Assembly: GCA_964242415.1 (NCBI GenBank)
Contig: CAXTAT010000009.1
Location: 102,674 to 166,673 of the forward strand
Source: DASWOJ01 sp964242415
Lineage (GTDB): Bacteria; Pseudomonadota; Alphaproteobacteria; Acetobacterales; Acetobacteraceae
DNA: 64,000 nt
Reading direction: 5' to 3'
Shown: positions 45,127-53,724 of the stretch, one piece after another
Numbering within the stretch: position 1 is the first letter of the stretch
Layout of the letters: each line of letters begins with the position of its first letter
Made by a program: the position numbers and the translations under genes
Notes under the pieces: model-generated
Seen by the model: only the letters and a program-made list of their open reading frames with translations
The model's database searches: none
What the model was told of the DNA's origin: nothing

Positions 45127-46998
45127 ATGAACATGCAATCGCTTCGTGCTTCCGTACGTCTTGATGCCGACCTGCCAGGCCTGTTTCCCGGCAGTTCCCA
45201 CGCCACCCCGTTGCAGGCGGCCCGGCCTGCCTGGCCGCGCCGGCTGGCGTTCCTGGCGCCGGTGCTGGGGGCGACCGTGCTGGGTACTGGCCTTGCGGTC
45301 CACCTAACGGCGGAGCTGGCGGACCCGTTGCGCTGGCCGCTGCTGGCGCTGCTGGCGGTAAACCTGCTGTATGTCGCGTTGACCGGGTGGCCGGCGGTGC
45401 TCGGCTTCCTGGTCCGGCGCACCGGGCGTGGCTTGCGGGTCCAGGCGGCACCGATGGGCCTGGCCCGCACCGCCATGCTGATGCCGATCCACCAGGAGGA
45501 GCCGCGCGCGGTGTTCGCCGCCATCGAGGTCATGGCCGCCGCCATCGCCAAGGCCGGGCTGCGCGGGGTGGACTTCTTCGTGCTGTCCGACACCCAGGAT
45601 GCCGGCCTGGCCGCGGCGGAGCAGGCTGCGTTCGACGCGCTGGCCGCCCGTGCGCCGGGGGGCGCGCATCCCGGGCTGCACTATCGCCGCCGCGCGAGCA
45701 ACGCCGGGCGCAAGGTCGGCAACCTCAACGAGTTCTGCAGCCGGTGGGGCAGCCAGTACGACTACATGCTGGTGCTCGACGCCGACAGCCTGATGGGCGC
45801 GGACACCGTCAGCACCCTGATCGGCCTGATGGACGCCAACCCTCGCGCCGGCATCATTCAGACCGTGCCGTATGCCGTCGGGCGGGAGACCCTGTTCGCC
45901 CGCATGCAGCAGTTCTCCGCGCGGCTTTACACGCCCATGCTGGTGGAGGGCCTGACGTTCTGGCAGGGCAGCGACAGCAATTACTGGGGCCACAACGCCA
46001 TCATCCGCATCGCGCCGTTCATGGCGCACTGCGCCCTGCCGGTGCTGCCGGGGCGCGAGCCGTTCGGCGGCGAGATCCTGTGCCACGACGTGGTGGAGGC
46101 CGGGCTGATGCGCGGCGCCGGCTGGGACGTGTGGGTGCTGCCGCAGGTGACCGAGAGCTATGAGGCGCTGCCGGCCAACATGGTCGATTACGCCAGCCGG
46201 GAGCGGCGGTGGTGCCAGGGCAACCTGCAGCACACGGGCCTGCTGCGGCACCCGGGGCTGCGCCCGGTGGGGCGGTTCCACCTGGGCTATGGCGTGCTGC
46301 ATTACATATCGGGGCCGCTGGCGGTGGCGTTCCTGCTGCTGGCGACGCTGGATGCGGGCATGGGCGGCGGCTTCGTGCCGGCGGTGCTGCTGGGCGGCGG
46401 CGCGGCGCATGCCTGCCTGGCGGCGCTGGTGCTGGGGTTGCTGTATGCCGGCAAGCTGCTGTGCCTCGGCGAGGTGCTGGCCGACGCCGAGGAGTCCCGG
46501 CGCTATGGCGGGCGCATCCGGCTGCTGGCCGGGGCGGCGCTGGAGCAGGTGGGGGCCTTGGTGGTCTCCTCCGTGCTGATCCTGTTCTACACCCGCTACA
46601 CCGCCGCCCTGCTGTGCGGGCAGACGGTGCGCTGGACGCCGCAGCCGCGCGACGACCGCGGGGTGTCCTGGTCGGAGGGCTGGGTGCGGCTGCGCGGCAT
46701 GCTGGCGGCCGGGCTGGCGTGGACAGCGGCGCTGGCGGCAGCGGATGGCGCGCTACTCGCCTGGTGCGCGCCGCTGCTGTTCGGGCTGCTGGCGGCGATT
46801 CCGGCGGTGATCGTGTCCAGCCGCACCACCTGGGGGGCGCAGGCGCGGCGATGGGGGCTGTTCCTGACGCCGGAGGAGACGGCGCCCCCGGGTATCCTGC
46901 GCGCCTACAGCCGCGCGATGGCTGGCGCCCTGATGACGCAAAGCCGCGCCCGCCCGGCGCTGCTGCAACTGGCCCCGACCGTGGGCGACGGAGATTAG
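45127..46998 (+). CDS. opgH: OpgH/MdoH-like membrane glucosyltransferase (GT2)
   Basis: This 623-residue protein has two N-terminal membrane segments, a cytoplasmic GT2 domain and about five C-terminal membrane segments. Motifs are MLMPIHQEEPRAVFAAIE, KVGNLNEFCSRWGSQYDYM, the DADS nucleotide-binding motif, GHNAIIRIAPF, GGEILCHDVVEAGLM, and RERRWCQGNLQH (Q-x3-RW variant). OpgH polymerises beta-1,2 or related glucan backbones of osmoregulated periplasmic glucans. It is shorter than E. coli OpgH, as in other alphaproteobacteria. The usual partner OpgG is absent; a DUF4864 protein and beta-helix proteins follow instead. Confidence 0.87.
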   Translation: MNMQSLRASVRLDADLPGLFPGSSHATPLQAARPAWPRRLAFLAPVLGATVLGTGLAVHLTAELADPLRWPLLALLAVNLLYVALTGWPAVLGFLVRRTGRGLRVQAAPMGLARTAMLMPIHQEEPRAVFAAIEVMAAAIAKAGLRGVDFFVLSDTQDAGLAAAEQAAFDALAARAPGGAHPGLHYRRRASNAGRKVGNLNEFCSRWGSQYDYMLVLDADSLMGADTVSTLIGLMDANPRAGIIQTVPYAVGRETLFARMQQFSARLYTPMLVEGLTFWQGSDSNYWGHNAIIRIAPFMAHCALPVLPGREPFGGEILCHDVVEAGLMRGAGWDVWVLPQVTESYEALPANMVDYASRERRWCQGNLQHTGLLRHPGLRPVGRFHLGYGVLHYISGPLAVAFLLLATLDAGMGGGFVPAVLLGGGAAHACLAALVLGLLYAGKLLCLGEVLADAEESRRYGGRIRLLAGAALEQVGALVVSSVLILFYTRYTAALLCGQTVRWTPQPRDDRGVSWSEGWVRLRGMLAAGLAWTAALAAADGALLAWCAPLLFGLLAAIPAVIVSSRTTWGAQARRWGLFLTPEETAPPGILRAYSRAMAGALMTQSRARPALLQLAPTVGDGD

Positions 46999-47001
46999 AG
47001 C

Positions 47002-47430
47002 ATGGCCGCTTCGCGCCTCATCGTGGCCGTCCTGGCCCTGCTGTGCCTTTCGACCATCGCACGGGCGCAAGCGGTGTCCGCGGCAGACCGGACGGCGATC
47101 AAGGGGGTGATCACCCGGCAGTTGGAGGCGTTCCAGCGCGACGACGGCCCCGGTGCATTCAGCTACGCCGCGCCGACGATCCAGCAGCAGTTCGGCACGC
47201 CGGACCGCTTCCTGGACATGGTGCGCGAGTCCTACCCCTCGGTGTACCGCCCGCGGTCGGTCGAGTTCACCGAGCTGCTGATGCAGGACGGGCAGGTGAT
47301 CCAGCAGGTCGAGTTGGTCGGTCCGAGCGGCGAAACGCAGCTTGCGCTATATTTTATGGAACAAGGTCCACCGGGAACGTGGCATATCAGCGGTTGCACC
47401 CTGACCCGCAGCACGCGCGTTGGCGCGTAG
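47002..47430 (+). CDS. Secreted DUF4864 protein
   Basis: This 142-residue protein has a signal peptide (to about residue 22, STIARAQA) and a DUF4864 domain: IKGVITRQLEAFQRDDGPGA, FSYAAPTIQQQFGTPDRFL, VYRPRSVEFTELLMQDG, ending WHISGCTLTRSTRVGA. The fold is NTF2-like by family; function unknown. It begins 3 nt after the glucosyltransferase stop, so it is very probably co-translated and may act on or bind the polysaccharide in the periplasm. Confidence 0.85.
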   Translation: MAASRLIVAVLALLCLSTIARAQAVSAADRTAIKGVITRQLEAFQRDDGPGAFSYAAPTIQQQFGTPDRFLDMVRESYPSVYRPRSVEFTELLMQDGQVIQQVELVGPSGETQLALYFMEQGPPGTWHISGCTLTRSTRVGA

Positions 47431-47455
47431 CCCAAGGCTCAATAAGGAGCGCACC

Positions 47456-48373
47456 ATGATAATCCGCCTGGCATTGGCTGCCCTGCTGCTCGCCTCCACC
47501 GCCCACGCCCGGGTCCTAGAGGTTGGCCAGGGCAAGGAGTTCAAGCTGCCGAGCGAGGCGGTGAAGGCCGCGCACAGCGGCGACACCGTGCAGATCGGGC
47601 CGGGTGAGTACTTTGACTGCGCCACCCTCGGCCAAGCCAAGCTGACGGTGGAGGGCGTGGGTGACGCCAGCAAGGTGGTGATGACCGACAAGACCTGCGG
47701 CGGCAAGGCGCTGCTGATCGCCAGCGGCGCCGACATCACGATACGCAACTTGACCCTGACCCGCGCCCGCGTGCCCGACAACAACGGCGCCGGCATCCGG
47801 GGGGAGGGCGAGACGCTGCTGGTCGATGGCGTGCGGTTCATCAACAACCAGGACGGCATCCTGTCGGGCACGGACGGCGGGACGGTGACCGTCCGCAACA
47901 GCTTCTTTGACCGCAACGGCACCTGCCAGGGCGCCTGCGCGCATGCCATCTACATCGGGCACTCGAAGCTGCTGCGGGTGGAGAACAGCCGGTTCACCGA
48001 CACCAAGCAGGGCCACCACATTAAGTCCCGCGCCGAGCGCACCGAAGTCGTCGATTGCACGTTCGACGACGGCGAGGAGGGCACGGCGAGCTACATGATC
48101 GAGGTGCCGAACGGCGGCAGCCTGGTGGTGCGCGACAGCACGCTGACTAAGGGGCCGGAGTCGGAGAACCACACCGGCGCCATCGTGATCGGCACCGAGG
48201 GCGTGACCCAGCCGACGCGGGAGATCACCATTGCCAACAACACGTTCCGCAATGCCGGGAGCTATCCCACATCGTTCGTGTGGAACCTGACGGCGACGGA
48301 CGCGATGCTGACCGGCAACCGGATCAGCGGCCAGGCCAAGCCGCTGCAGGGCGACGGCAAGGTCGTGAAGTAG
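47456..48373 (+). CDS. Secreted right-handed beta-helix protein, tandem copy 1
   Basis: This 305-residue protein has a signal peptide (IIRLALAALLLASTAHA) and a parallel beta-helix. The repeated rungs include SGDTVQIGPGEYFDCATL, IRNLTLTRARVPDNNGAGIR and KLLRVENSRFTDTKQGHHIK. Such folds occur in polysaccharide lyases, hydrolases and epimerases (AlgG-like). No firm catalytic residues are readable. TAAGGAG lies 6 nt before the ATG. It is paralogous to the next gene, sharing RNLT-RARVPDNNGAGIR. Confidence 0.85.
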   Translation: MIIRLALAALLLASTAHARVLEVGQGKEFKLPSEAVKAAHSGDTVQIGPGEYFDCATLGQAKLTVEGVGDASKVVMTDKTCGGKALLIASGADITIRNLTLTRARVPDNNGAGIRGEGETLLVDGVRFINNQDGILSGTDGGTVTVRNSFFDRNGTCQGACAHAIYIGHSKLLRVENSRFTDTKQGHHIKSRAERTEVVDCTFDDGEEGTASYMIEVPNGGSLVVRDSTLTKGPESENHTGAIVIGTEGVTQPTREITIANNTFRNAGSYPTSFVWNLTATDAMLTGNRISGQAKPLQGDGKVVK

Positions 48374-48386
48374 CTGTGCTGCTTCC

Positions 48387-48531
48387 ACCTCTCCCTCCGG
48401 GAGAGGGTCGGGGTGAGAGGGTCTTGCGGCGCGCGCCGGACGTTGGGGGGCGAGCGCCTCTGCCCTGTCGTGGCCGGGTTGGGTGCTTGCCCGCCCCCTC
48501 ACCCCGGCCCTCTCCCGGAGGGAGAGGGAGA
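48387..48531. repeat. Inverted-repeat MITE-like element (family A), copy 6
   Basis: The left arm (48387-48422) starts 14 nt after the first beta-helix stop; the right arm (48493-48531) ends with GGAGGGAGAGGGAG just before the signal-peptide core of the second beta-helix protein. Arms are inverted copies with intact self-stems. It probably inserted into the leader and N-terminal coding region of the second copy after tandem duplication. Confidence 0.75.
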
Positions 48532-49476
48532 AGCGCGGCAGTACTGGTTCTGTTGATTGCCACTCCTGCTGCTGGCAAGACGCTGGCGGTTGGCCCTGGC
48601 CAGGCGTTCGACCGGCCCTCCGCCGCCATACGCGCCGCGCAGCCCGGCGATACCGTGCTGATCGAACCCGGCGAGTACTACGACTGCGCCTCCTGGAGCA
48701 CGCCCAACCTGACCATCGCCGGGCACGGTCCCGGCGCCGTGCTGACCGACACCACTTGCCAGGGCAAGGCCATCCTGGTCGCCGGCGGCGCCAACGCCAC
48801 CATCCGCAACCTCACCCTGGCCCGCGCCCGCGTCCCGGATAACAACGGCGCCGGCATCCGCCTGGAGGCGCCGGGCCTGCAGGTGGAGGGCGTCACCTTC
48901 GCCAACGACCAGGCCGGCCTGCTGTCCGGCGTCCCAGGCGGCGCCATCGTCGTGGCCGGGTGCCGGTTCGAGGGCGGCGGGATCGCCGGGCCGCAGCCGA
49001 CCTACGCCATCCTGGCCGGCCCGGCGGCGACGCTGCTGGTCAGCGGATCGGTGTTCACCGGCGGGCAGGGCGGCGGGGTGTCGTCCGCCGCGGGGGAAAC
49101 GACGCTCACGGGCAATACCTTCAATGCGCCGGCGATGCTGCCGGCGGTGTCGGCCTCCGGGCGGCTGACCTTGCAGGGCAACACCTTCGAGGCCGGGCCG
49201 GATGCGGCGGGGCAGCCGGCGGCGGTGCTGGCGACGGGCGACGCCGGGCCGGTGCTGCGGGGCAACCGGCTGCTGCCCTCGGGCCGGCCGCTGGCGCTGC
49301 TGCTGGACTGGACGGGCGGCACGCCGGTGCTGGAGGGCAACCAGGTCGCGCCCGGCGACCAGGAGGTGTCCACCGCGGGATCGTTGCGGCACCGTGCTTC
49401 GGACGCCGCGCACGGGGCGAAAGACGGGTTGCGCGGCCTGGCCGGGCGGGCCAAGCGGTTCATCCTGGGGCAATGA
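48487..49476 (+). CDS. Secreted beta-helix protein, tandem copy 2, start lies inside a repeat
   Basis: The product is about 300 residues beyond its signal sequence. The core SAAVLVLLIATPAAGKTLAV is a signal peptide, then beta-helix rungs (PGDTVLIEPGEYYDC, IRNLTLARARVPDNNGAGIR, GNTFEAGPDAAG). No ATG or GTG exists between the repeat and this core. In-frame candidates are TTG 48487 (giving a basic leader PSPRPSPGGRGR from the repeat arm, used here), TTG 48424 or GTG 48376. The start is therefore uncertain. It overlaps the next gene by 4 nt. Confidence 0.7.
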   Translation: MPAPSPRPSPGGRGRSAAVLVLLIATPAAGKTLAVGPGQAFDRPSAAIRAAQPGDTVLIEPGEYYDCASWSTPNLTIAGHGPGAVLTDTTCQGKAILVAGGANATIRNLTLARARVPDNNGAGIRLEAPGLQVEGVTFANDQAGLLSGVPGGAIVVAGCRFEGGGIAGPQPTYAILAGPAATLLVSGSVFTGGQGGGVSSAAGETTLTGNTFNAPAMLPAVSASGRLTLQGNTFEAGPDAAGQPAAVLATGDAGPVLRGNRLLPSGRPLALLLDWTGGTPVLEGNQVAPGDQEVSTAGSLRHRASDAAHGAKDGLRGLAGRAKRFILGQ

Positions 49477-51578
49477 GGGCGGCCCTGCTGCTGGCCGCCT
49501 GCCTGGCCGCGGCGCCGGCGGCGGCGGATGAGCGGTGGGATGAGTACCAGCTCATCATGTGGCAGGACCAGCCGGCCGCGGCGCTGCCGGGCCTGGCGCG
49601 ATTGGGCTTCACGGCCACCAAGCTGATCGGCAATGGCGGGCGCATCGGCCAGCAGGCCCTGGCTGAGCGTCGCGCCTCCGGCCTGCCGTACTACGTCGAG
49701 AACATCGCCACCGACTTCTACGCGTCCTATCACCGCTACACGCCGGGCCAGCCGGTAACGTGGCGGTTCGACCGCGACCGCGCCCGGCGCCGGGCCGATC
49801 CGGGGGACGCGGATGTGTTCGTACGGGAACCCAGCCTGTCCGACCCGGCCTGGCTGGCGGCGGTGCAGGCGCGGCTGGCGGCGCTGGTGCGGGCGCAGGC
49901 GGGCGACCGTCCGTTGTTCTATAACCTGGGCGACGAGACCGGCATCGCCGACTTGGCCGCACCCTGGGATTACGACCAGTCCCCGGTGGCGCTCGCGGCG
50001 TTCCGCGCCTGGCTGCGGACGCAGTATGCCGGGCTGGCCGCGCTGAACGCCCAGTGGGGGACGGACTATGCCAGTTGGGACGCGGTGGCGCCGGAGCTGA
50101 CGGACGCGGCGATGCGGCGCACCGACCAGAACTTTTCCGCCTGGTCGGACTTCAAGGCATGGATGGACCTGGCCTTCGCCGAGGCCGTTCGTGCCGGGAC
50201 CGCGGCGGTGCACTCGGCCGACCCGGCGGCGCTGGCCGGCCTGGAGGGCGCTCAGGTGCCGGGCTGGGGCGGCTACGATTACGGACGCCTGGCCGGTGCC
50301 GTCGATGTCATGGAGATCTACGACACCGGCAACGCGCTGGAGCTGGCCCATGCCCTCAACCCGGCGCTGCTGCCGCTCAGCACCGCGTTCGCGGCGGGTC
50401 CGCGCGAGGTGCACCGGGCCTGGCGCGACCTGCTGCGCGGCGGACGCGGCATGGTGATCTGGGACGAGGCCGGGGATGTCGTCGGTGCCGATGGTGCGCC
50501 CGGGCCGCGTGGGTTGGCGATCCAGGCGCTGGTGGCCGGGCTGCGAGGGGTGGCGCCGGCGCTGCTGGTCAGCCCGCCGCAGCCCTCGGCGGTGGCGGTG
50601 CTGTACTCGCAGGCCAGCTTCCGCATCCGCTGGATGCTGGACCAGCAGCCAAAGGGCGCACGCTGGTCCGAGCGCGATTCGGAGCGGGAGAACGACGACA
50701 ACGCCTGGCGCGCCGCCCGTCGGCAGGTGGCGGGGCATCTGACGGAGCTTGGCATCCAGCCGCGCTGGCTGACCGATCAGACTCTGGAGGCCGGGGCATT
50801 GCGCGATGGCGGCACGCGCGTCCTGATCCTGCCGCACGCGATTGCACTGTCGCAGGCGGAGGTGGACGAGATCGCCGCCTTCTCCGCCCATGGCGGCACG
50901 GTGCTGGCCGACACCGAGCCTGGCGTGTTCGACGGCCATGGCCGCCGCCGGGACGCGCCGGTGCTGGTTGGGGTGGCGGCGACGCCCTACGCGATGCGGC
51001 CGGAGGGCGAGCCGGCGGGTCCGGCGGGCCTGCTGGCCCTGCTGCAGGCGGCCGGGGTGCAGCCGCCTGTCCTGGTGCTCGGACCCGACGGCGCCGCGGC
51101 GGCGGGGGTGGATGTGCACGCCTACAGGGATGGCGGGGTGACCATCCTGGCGCTGCAGGCGAGCCAGCCCTGGGCGGCCCCGTCCCGCGTCACCGTGCGG
51201 CTGCCGGCGCAAGCCCTGGTGCACAACATGCTGCGTGGCGGAAGCGTGGTGGGTGATAGGATGGACGTGATGCTGGACGGCGTTGAGCCAACGGTCTTGG
51301 TGCTGTCGCCGTCGCCGCTTCCTGGGCCGGTGCTGCTGCGGAATGGCACGGAAACACGGATCGGCTTGGACGGCCCGACGCCTGCCGCGCTGCACGCGAT
51401 GCGCTTGAGCTGGCTGGATGCTGGCGGCAAGCTGCTCCGATCGGCTGTCGTGCGGGTTGGACCAGACGGGGCCGAGATGCGCCAGGCGCCAGGGGCGACC
51501 ACGCTGGTCGTCGATGATCCGTTGTCCGCCCATACGGTCACGCTCGGGCTGACGGCGCCTGGCGCCGGCCGCCCGTAA
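49473..51578 (+). CDS. Secreted GH42-like glycoside hydrolase
   Basis: This 701-residue protein has a signal peptide (RAALLLAACLAAAPAAA) and a GH42/beta-galactosidase-like barrel. Glu155 in FYNLGDETGIADL is the acid/base candidate and Glu281 in VDVMEIYDTG the nucleophile candidate. A glutamine-amidotransferase-like domain follows (ILPHAIALSQAEVDEIAAFS, GGTVLADTEPGVFDGHG), as in the GH42 trimerisation domain, then C-terminal beta sandwiches. The export signal and its partners point to a periplasmic or surface polysaccharide as substrate. Its ATG overlaps the preceding stop (ATGA). Confidence 0.78.
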   Translation: MRAALLLAACLAAAPAAADERWDEYQLIMWQDQPAAALPGLARLGFTATKLIGNGGRIGQQALAERRASGLPYYVENIATDFYASYHRYTPGQPVTWRFDRDRARRRADPGDADVFVREPSLSDPAWLAAVQARLAALVRAQAGDRPLFYNLGDETGIADLAAPWDYDQSPVALAAFRAWLRTQYAGLAALNAQWGTDYASWDAVAPELTDAAMRRTDQNFSAWSDFKAWMDLAFAEAVRAGTAAVHSADPAALAGLEGAQVPGWGGYDYGRLAGAVDVMEIYDTGNALELAHALNPALLPLSTAFAAGPREVHRAWRDLLRGGRGMVIWDEAGDVVGADGAPGPRGLAIQALVAGLRGVAPALLVSPPQPSAVAVLYSQASFRIRWMLDQQPKGARWSERDSERENDDNAWRAARRQVAGHLTELGIQPRWLTDQTLEAGALRDGGTRVLILPHAIALSQAEVDEIAAFSAHGGTVLADTEPGVFDGHGRRRDAPVLVGVAATPYAMRPEGEPAGPAGLLALLQAAGVQPPVLVLGPDGAAAAGVDVHAYRDGGVTILALQASQPWAAPSRVTVRLPAQALVHNMLRGGSVVGDRMDVMLDGVEPTVLVLSPSPLPGPVLLRNGTETRIGLDGPTPAALHAMRLSWLDAGGKLLRSAVVRVGPDGAEMRQAPGATTLVVDDPLSAHTVTLGLTAPGAGRP

Positions 51579-51657
51579 GCCTGGCTGGCGAGGCCGCCGT
51601 CGTTGCGGGCTGCGATTGCGGGCTGGGCATTCAGCGGGTAAGCGCGGTCCTCGCCTG

Positions 51658-51690
51658 CTGGATTGCCACGCCGAAGCCGGCTCGCAATGG
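51658..51690 (+). repeat. Dispersed palindromic repeat (family B), copy 3
   Basis: Core GATTGCCACGCC then GAAGCCGGCTCGCAATGG, close to copies 1 and 2. It lies in the 226-bp spacer (51579-51804) between the GH42-like and PNPOx-like genes, which otherwise holds no recognisable gene. Confidence 0.65.
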
Positions 51691-51804
51691 CGGTGCCGGA
51701 TTGGGAACACGGCGGGCTTCGGCGGCGGGGGCTGGCGTCAGCGCGTGCAACCCGTGCCGGCTCTGCGCTGTTATCCCCCATGCAACCAGCGATCCGAGGG
51801 ACGC

Positions 51805-52302
51805 ATGACCGACACGACGCACTCCGAGGCCACGCAAAAGATGTGGTCGATGATAAAGGACATCGGCTTCGCCATGATGACGACGGAGGACGGGGACAGC
51901 CTGCGCGCCCGGCCCATGGTCGCCGCGCAAAAGGACTTCGACGGCAACCTGTACTTCTTCACCCGCGCCAGCAGCCACAAGGTCGATGAGGTGAAGGGTG
52001 ACCAGCGCGTCGGCGTCACCTACGCCAACCCGTCCAAGCAGGACTACGTCAGCCTGTCCGGCCATGCCCGGCTGGTGCGCGACAAGGGCGTGATCACGTC
52101 GCATTGGCAAGAGTCGCTGCGGACCTGGTTCCCCAAGGGCATCGACGACCCGGACATCGCCGTGCTGAAGGTGGAGGTAACGTCGGCCGAATACTGGGAT
52201 GCGCCGAACAGCACCATGCTGCACGCCTATGGCTACGTGAAGGCCGTCGTGACTGGCACTCCGCCGAACCCGGGCGGCAACGAGAAGATCAGCTTCGCCT
52301 GA
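51805..52302 (+). CDS. Pyridoxamine 5'-phosphate oxidase-like (general stress protein 26 type)
   Basis: This 165-residue split-barrel flavin-fold protein begins DTTHSEATQKMWSMIKDIGF and shows MMTTEDGDSLRARPMVAAQK, YFFTRASSHKVDEVKGDQRV and YVSLSGHARLVRDKGV, typical of the COG3871 group. Family members bind FMN or F420 and are linked with stress; few substrates are known. GAGGGACGC precedes the ATG. The C-terminal TPPNPGGNEKISFA matches the family end. Confidence 0.88.
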   Translation: MTDTTHSEATQKMWSMIKDIGFAMMTTEDGDSLRARPMVAAQKDFDGNLYFFTRASSHKVDEVKGDQRVGVTYANPSKQDYVSLSGHARLVRDKGVITSHWQESLRTWFPKGIDDPDIAVLKVEVTSAEYWDAPNSTMLHAYGYVKAVVTGTPPNPGGNEKISFA

Positions 52303-52329
52303 CGGCACCGTCATCCCGGGGCGGGACGC

Positions 52330-53031
52330 TTGAGCGAGAGTCGGGCGCCTGTGGAAACACAGGCGCCGCCACCCGGCAAACAGCCGTTCGACATCGACGA
52401 GGTGTTCGTTCGCCTGCGCGCTGCCTGCGCTGCCTTGCCGAAGGCGGCGATGTTCGACTTGAGAGACCGCGGGTTCGGCACCCCATTCGAGCAGCTTGTC
52501 AGCAGCCTGATCTCCGCCCGCACCCTGGAGCATACGACAATGGCGGTCTCGCTCCGCCTGTTCGCCGTTGCGCGCACGCCGGATGCGGTGGTGGCGCTGG
52601 GAGAGGAGGGGTTGTTGCGCCTGCTGTACGGCGCGACGTTTCCGGAGCCGAAGGCGCGGGATATCCTGGCGTTGTCCCGCGCCATCCGTGACGAGCACGG
52701 CGGCCAGGTGCCGGACACCCTGGAGGGCCTGACCGCCTTTCGCGGCGTTGGCCCGAAGATCGCTGCGCTGACCCTGGCAGTCGGGTTCGGGCAGCCGGCG
52801 ATCCCGGTGGACATCCATGTGCACCGGGTCGCCAACCGCTGGGGCTACGTCGCCACCAGCACGCCGGAACGCACCCTGGCGGCGTTGCAGGCGAAGCTGC
52901 CGCGGCAGTACTGGATCGAGATCAACGAGCGGCTGGTGCCGTTCGGCAAGTATACCTGCACCGGGCCGCAGCCGCACTGCCGCGACTGTGTGCTGCTGTC
53001 GATGTGCCGGCAGGTCGGGGTCAAGCCATAG
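52330..53031 (+). CDS. Endonuclease III-like DNA glycosylase with [4Fe-4S] cluster
   Basis: This 233-residue base-excision enzyme has the HhH-GPD fold: FRGVGPKIAALTLAVGFG with catalytic Lys143, VDIHVHRVANRWGY with catalytic Asp161, and the cluster motif C-x6-C-x2-C-x5-C at CTGPQPHCRDCVLLSMC. Both catalytic residues are present, so it should be a bifunctional glycosylase/lyase for oxidised pyrimidines. The start used is TTG 52330; an internal ATG near 52450 would truncate the first helix. It differs from canonical Nth enough that it may be a second paralog. Confidence 0.9.
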   Translation: MSESRAPVETQAPPPGKQPFDIDEVFVRLRAACAALPKAAMFDLRDRGFGTPFEQLVSSLISARTLEHTTMAVSLRLFAVARTPDAVVALGEEGLLRLLYGATFPEPKARDILALSRAIRDEHGGQVPDTLEGLTAFRGVGPKIAALTLAVGFGQPAIPVDIHVHRVANRWGYVATSTPERTLAALQAKLPRQYWIEINERLVPFGKYTCTGPQPHCRDCVLLSMCRQVGVKP

Positions 53032-53126
53032 GCTGGGGACTCGCCTTCGAGGTTGATTCGATTACGTAATTCATAAAAGCTGTTATGTGGTGATATGGAT
53101 TTGGCTGGAACGGATGGGGTGGTGGC

Positions 53127-53663
53127 ATGAAGCGACGTTCAGTTCTTTGCTTTGGCTGCTGCGCCGCCTTGGCCCCGGTGCTGGTTTTGGGCATCGATGT
53201 TGCGCCAGCATCGGCTGCCGACGCTGATCTCTCGCCGGCGGACCGCGCCTTCGTTGCCAAAGTCTCCCAGGGCGGCATGTTCGAGGTCGAGGCCGGCAAG
53301 GTCGCCTCGGAAAAAGCGGCCCGGCAGGACATCGTCGATATCGGCTTTACCGAGGTCCACGACCACCAGCTTGTCGGCGCCAAGCTTCGCTCCATTGCGG
53401 CCTCGGTCGGCATTCAGCTCGACACGGCGCTGAACGCCGAGTTCCAGCATCGCCTCGACAAGCTGAGCAGCCTTTCGGGGAAGGCGTTTGATAATGCGTT
53501 CATTGCGGAAATGAACTCCATTCATGCCGCCGATGGCGCCGCGTTCGCGGCAGAGGCGAAGTCGGGTCAAAACCCTGCCCTGCGTGCTTTCGCGGCGGAG
53601 ACCGTGCTGATCGTCAAGCGTCACCTTGGCTCGCTGCATGCTCTGCCGCTTGAGGCGGTTTAA
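53127..53663 (+). CDS. Exported DUF4142 protein
   Basis: This 178-residue protein has a signal sequence (to about residue 31, APASAADADL) and the DUF4142 ferritin-like helical bundle: DRAFVAKVSQGGMFEVEAGK, VHDHQLVGAKLRSIAASVGI, DNAFIAEMNSIHAADGAAF, and FAAETVLIVKRHLGSLHAL. Paired His/Glu residues sit on the helices. Members are induced by stress but have no firm function. The upstream 95 bp are AT-richer and could hold its promoter. Confidence 0.85.
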   Translation: MKRRSVLCFGCCAALAPVLVLGIDVAPASAADADLSPADRAFVAKVSQGGMFEVEAGKVASEKAARQDIVDIGFTEVHDHQLVGAKLRSIAASVGIQLDTALNAEFQHRLDKLSSLSGKAFDNAFIAEMNSIHAADGAAFAAEAKSGQNPALRAFAAETVLIVKRHLGSLHALPLEAV

Positions 53664-53724
53664 CGCGGGACGGCATACGGGTTGCCTTTGCCGCCGCGCC
53701 TCGGCCAGACCTGACCGGCTGGCG

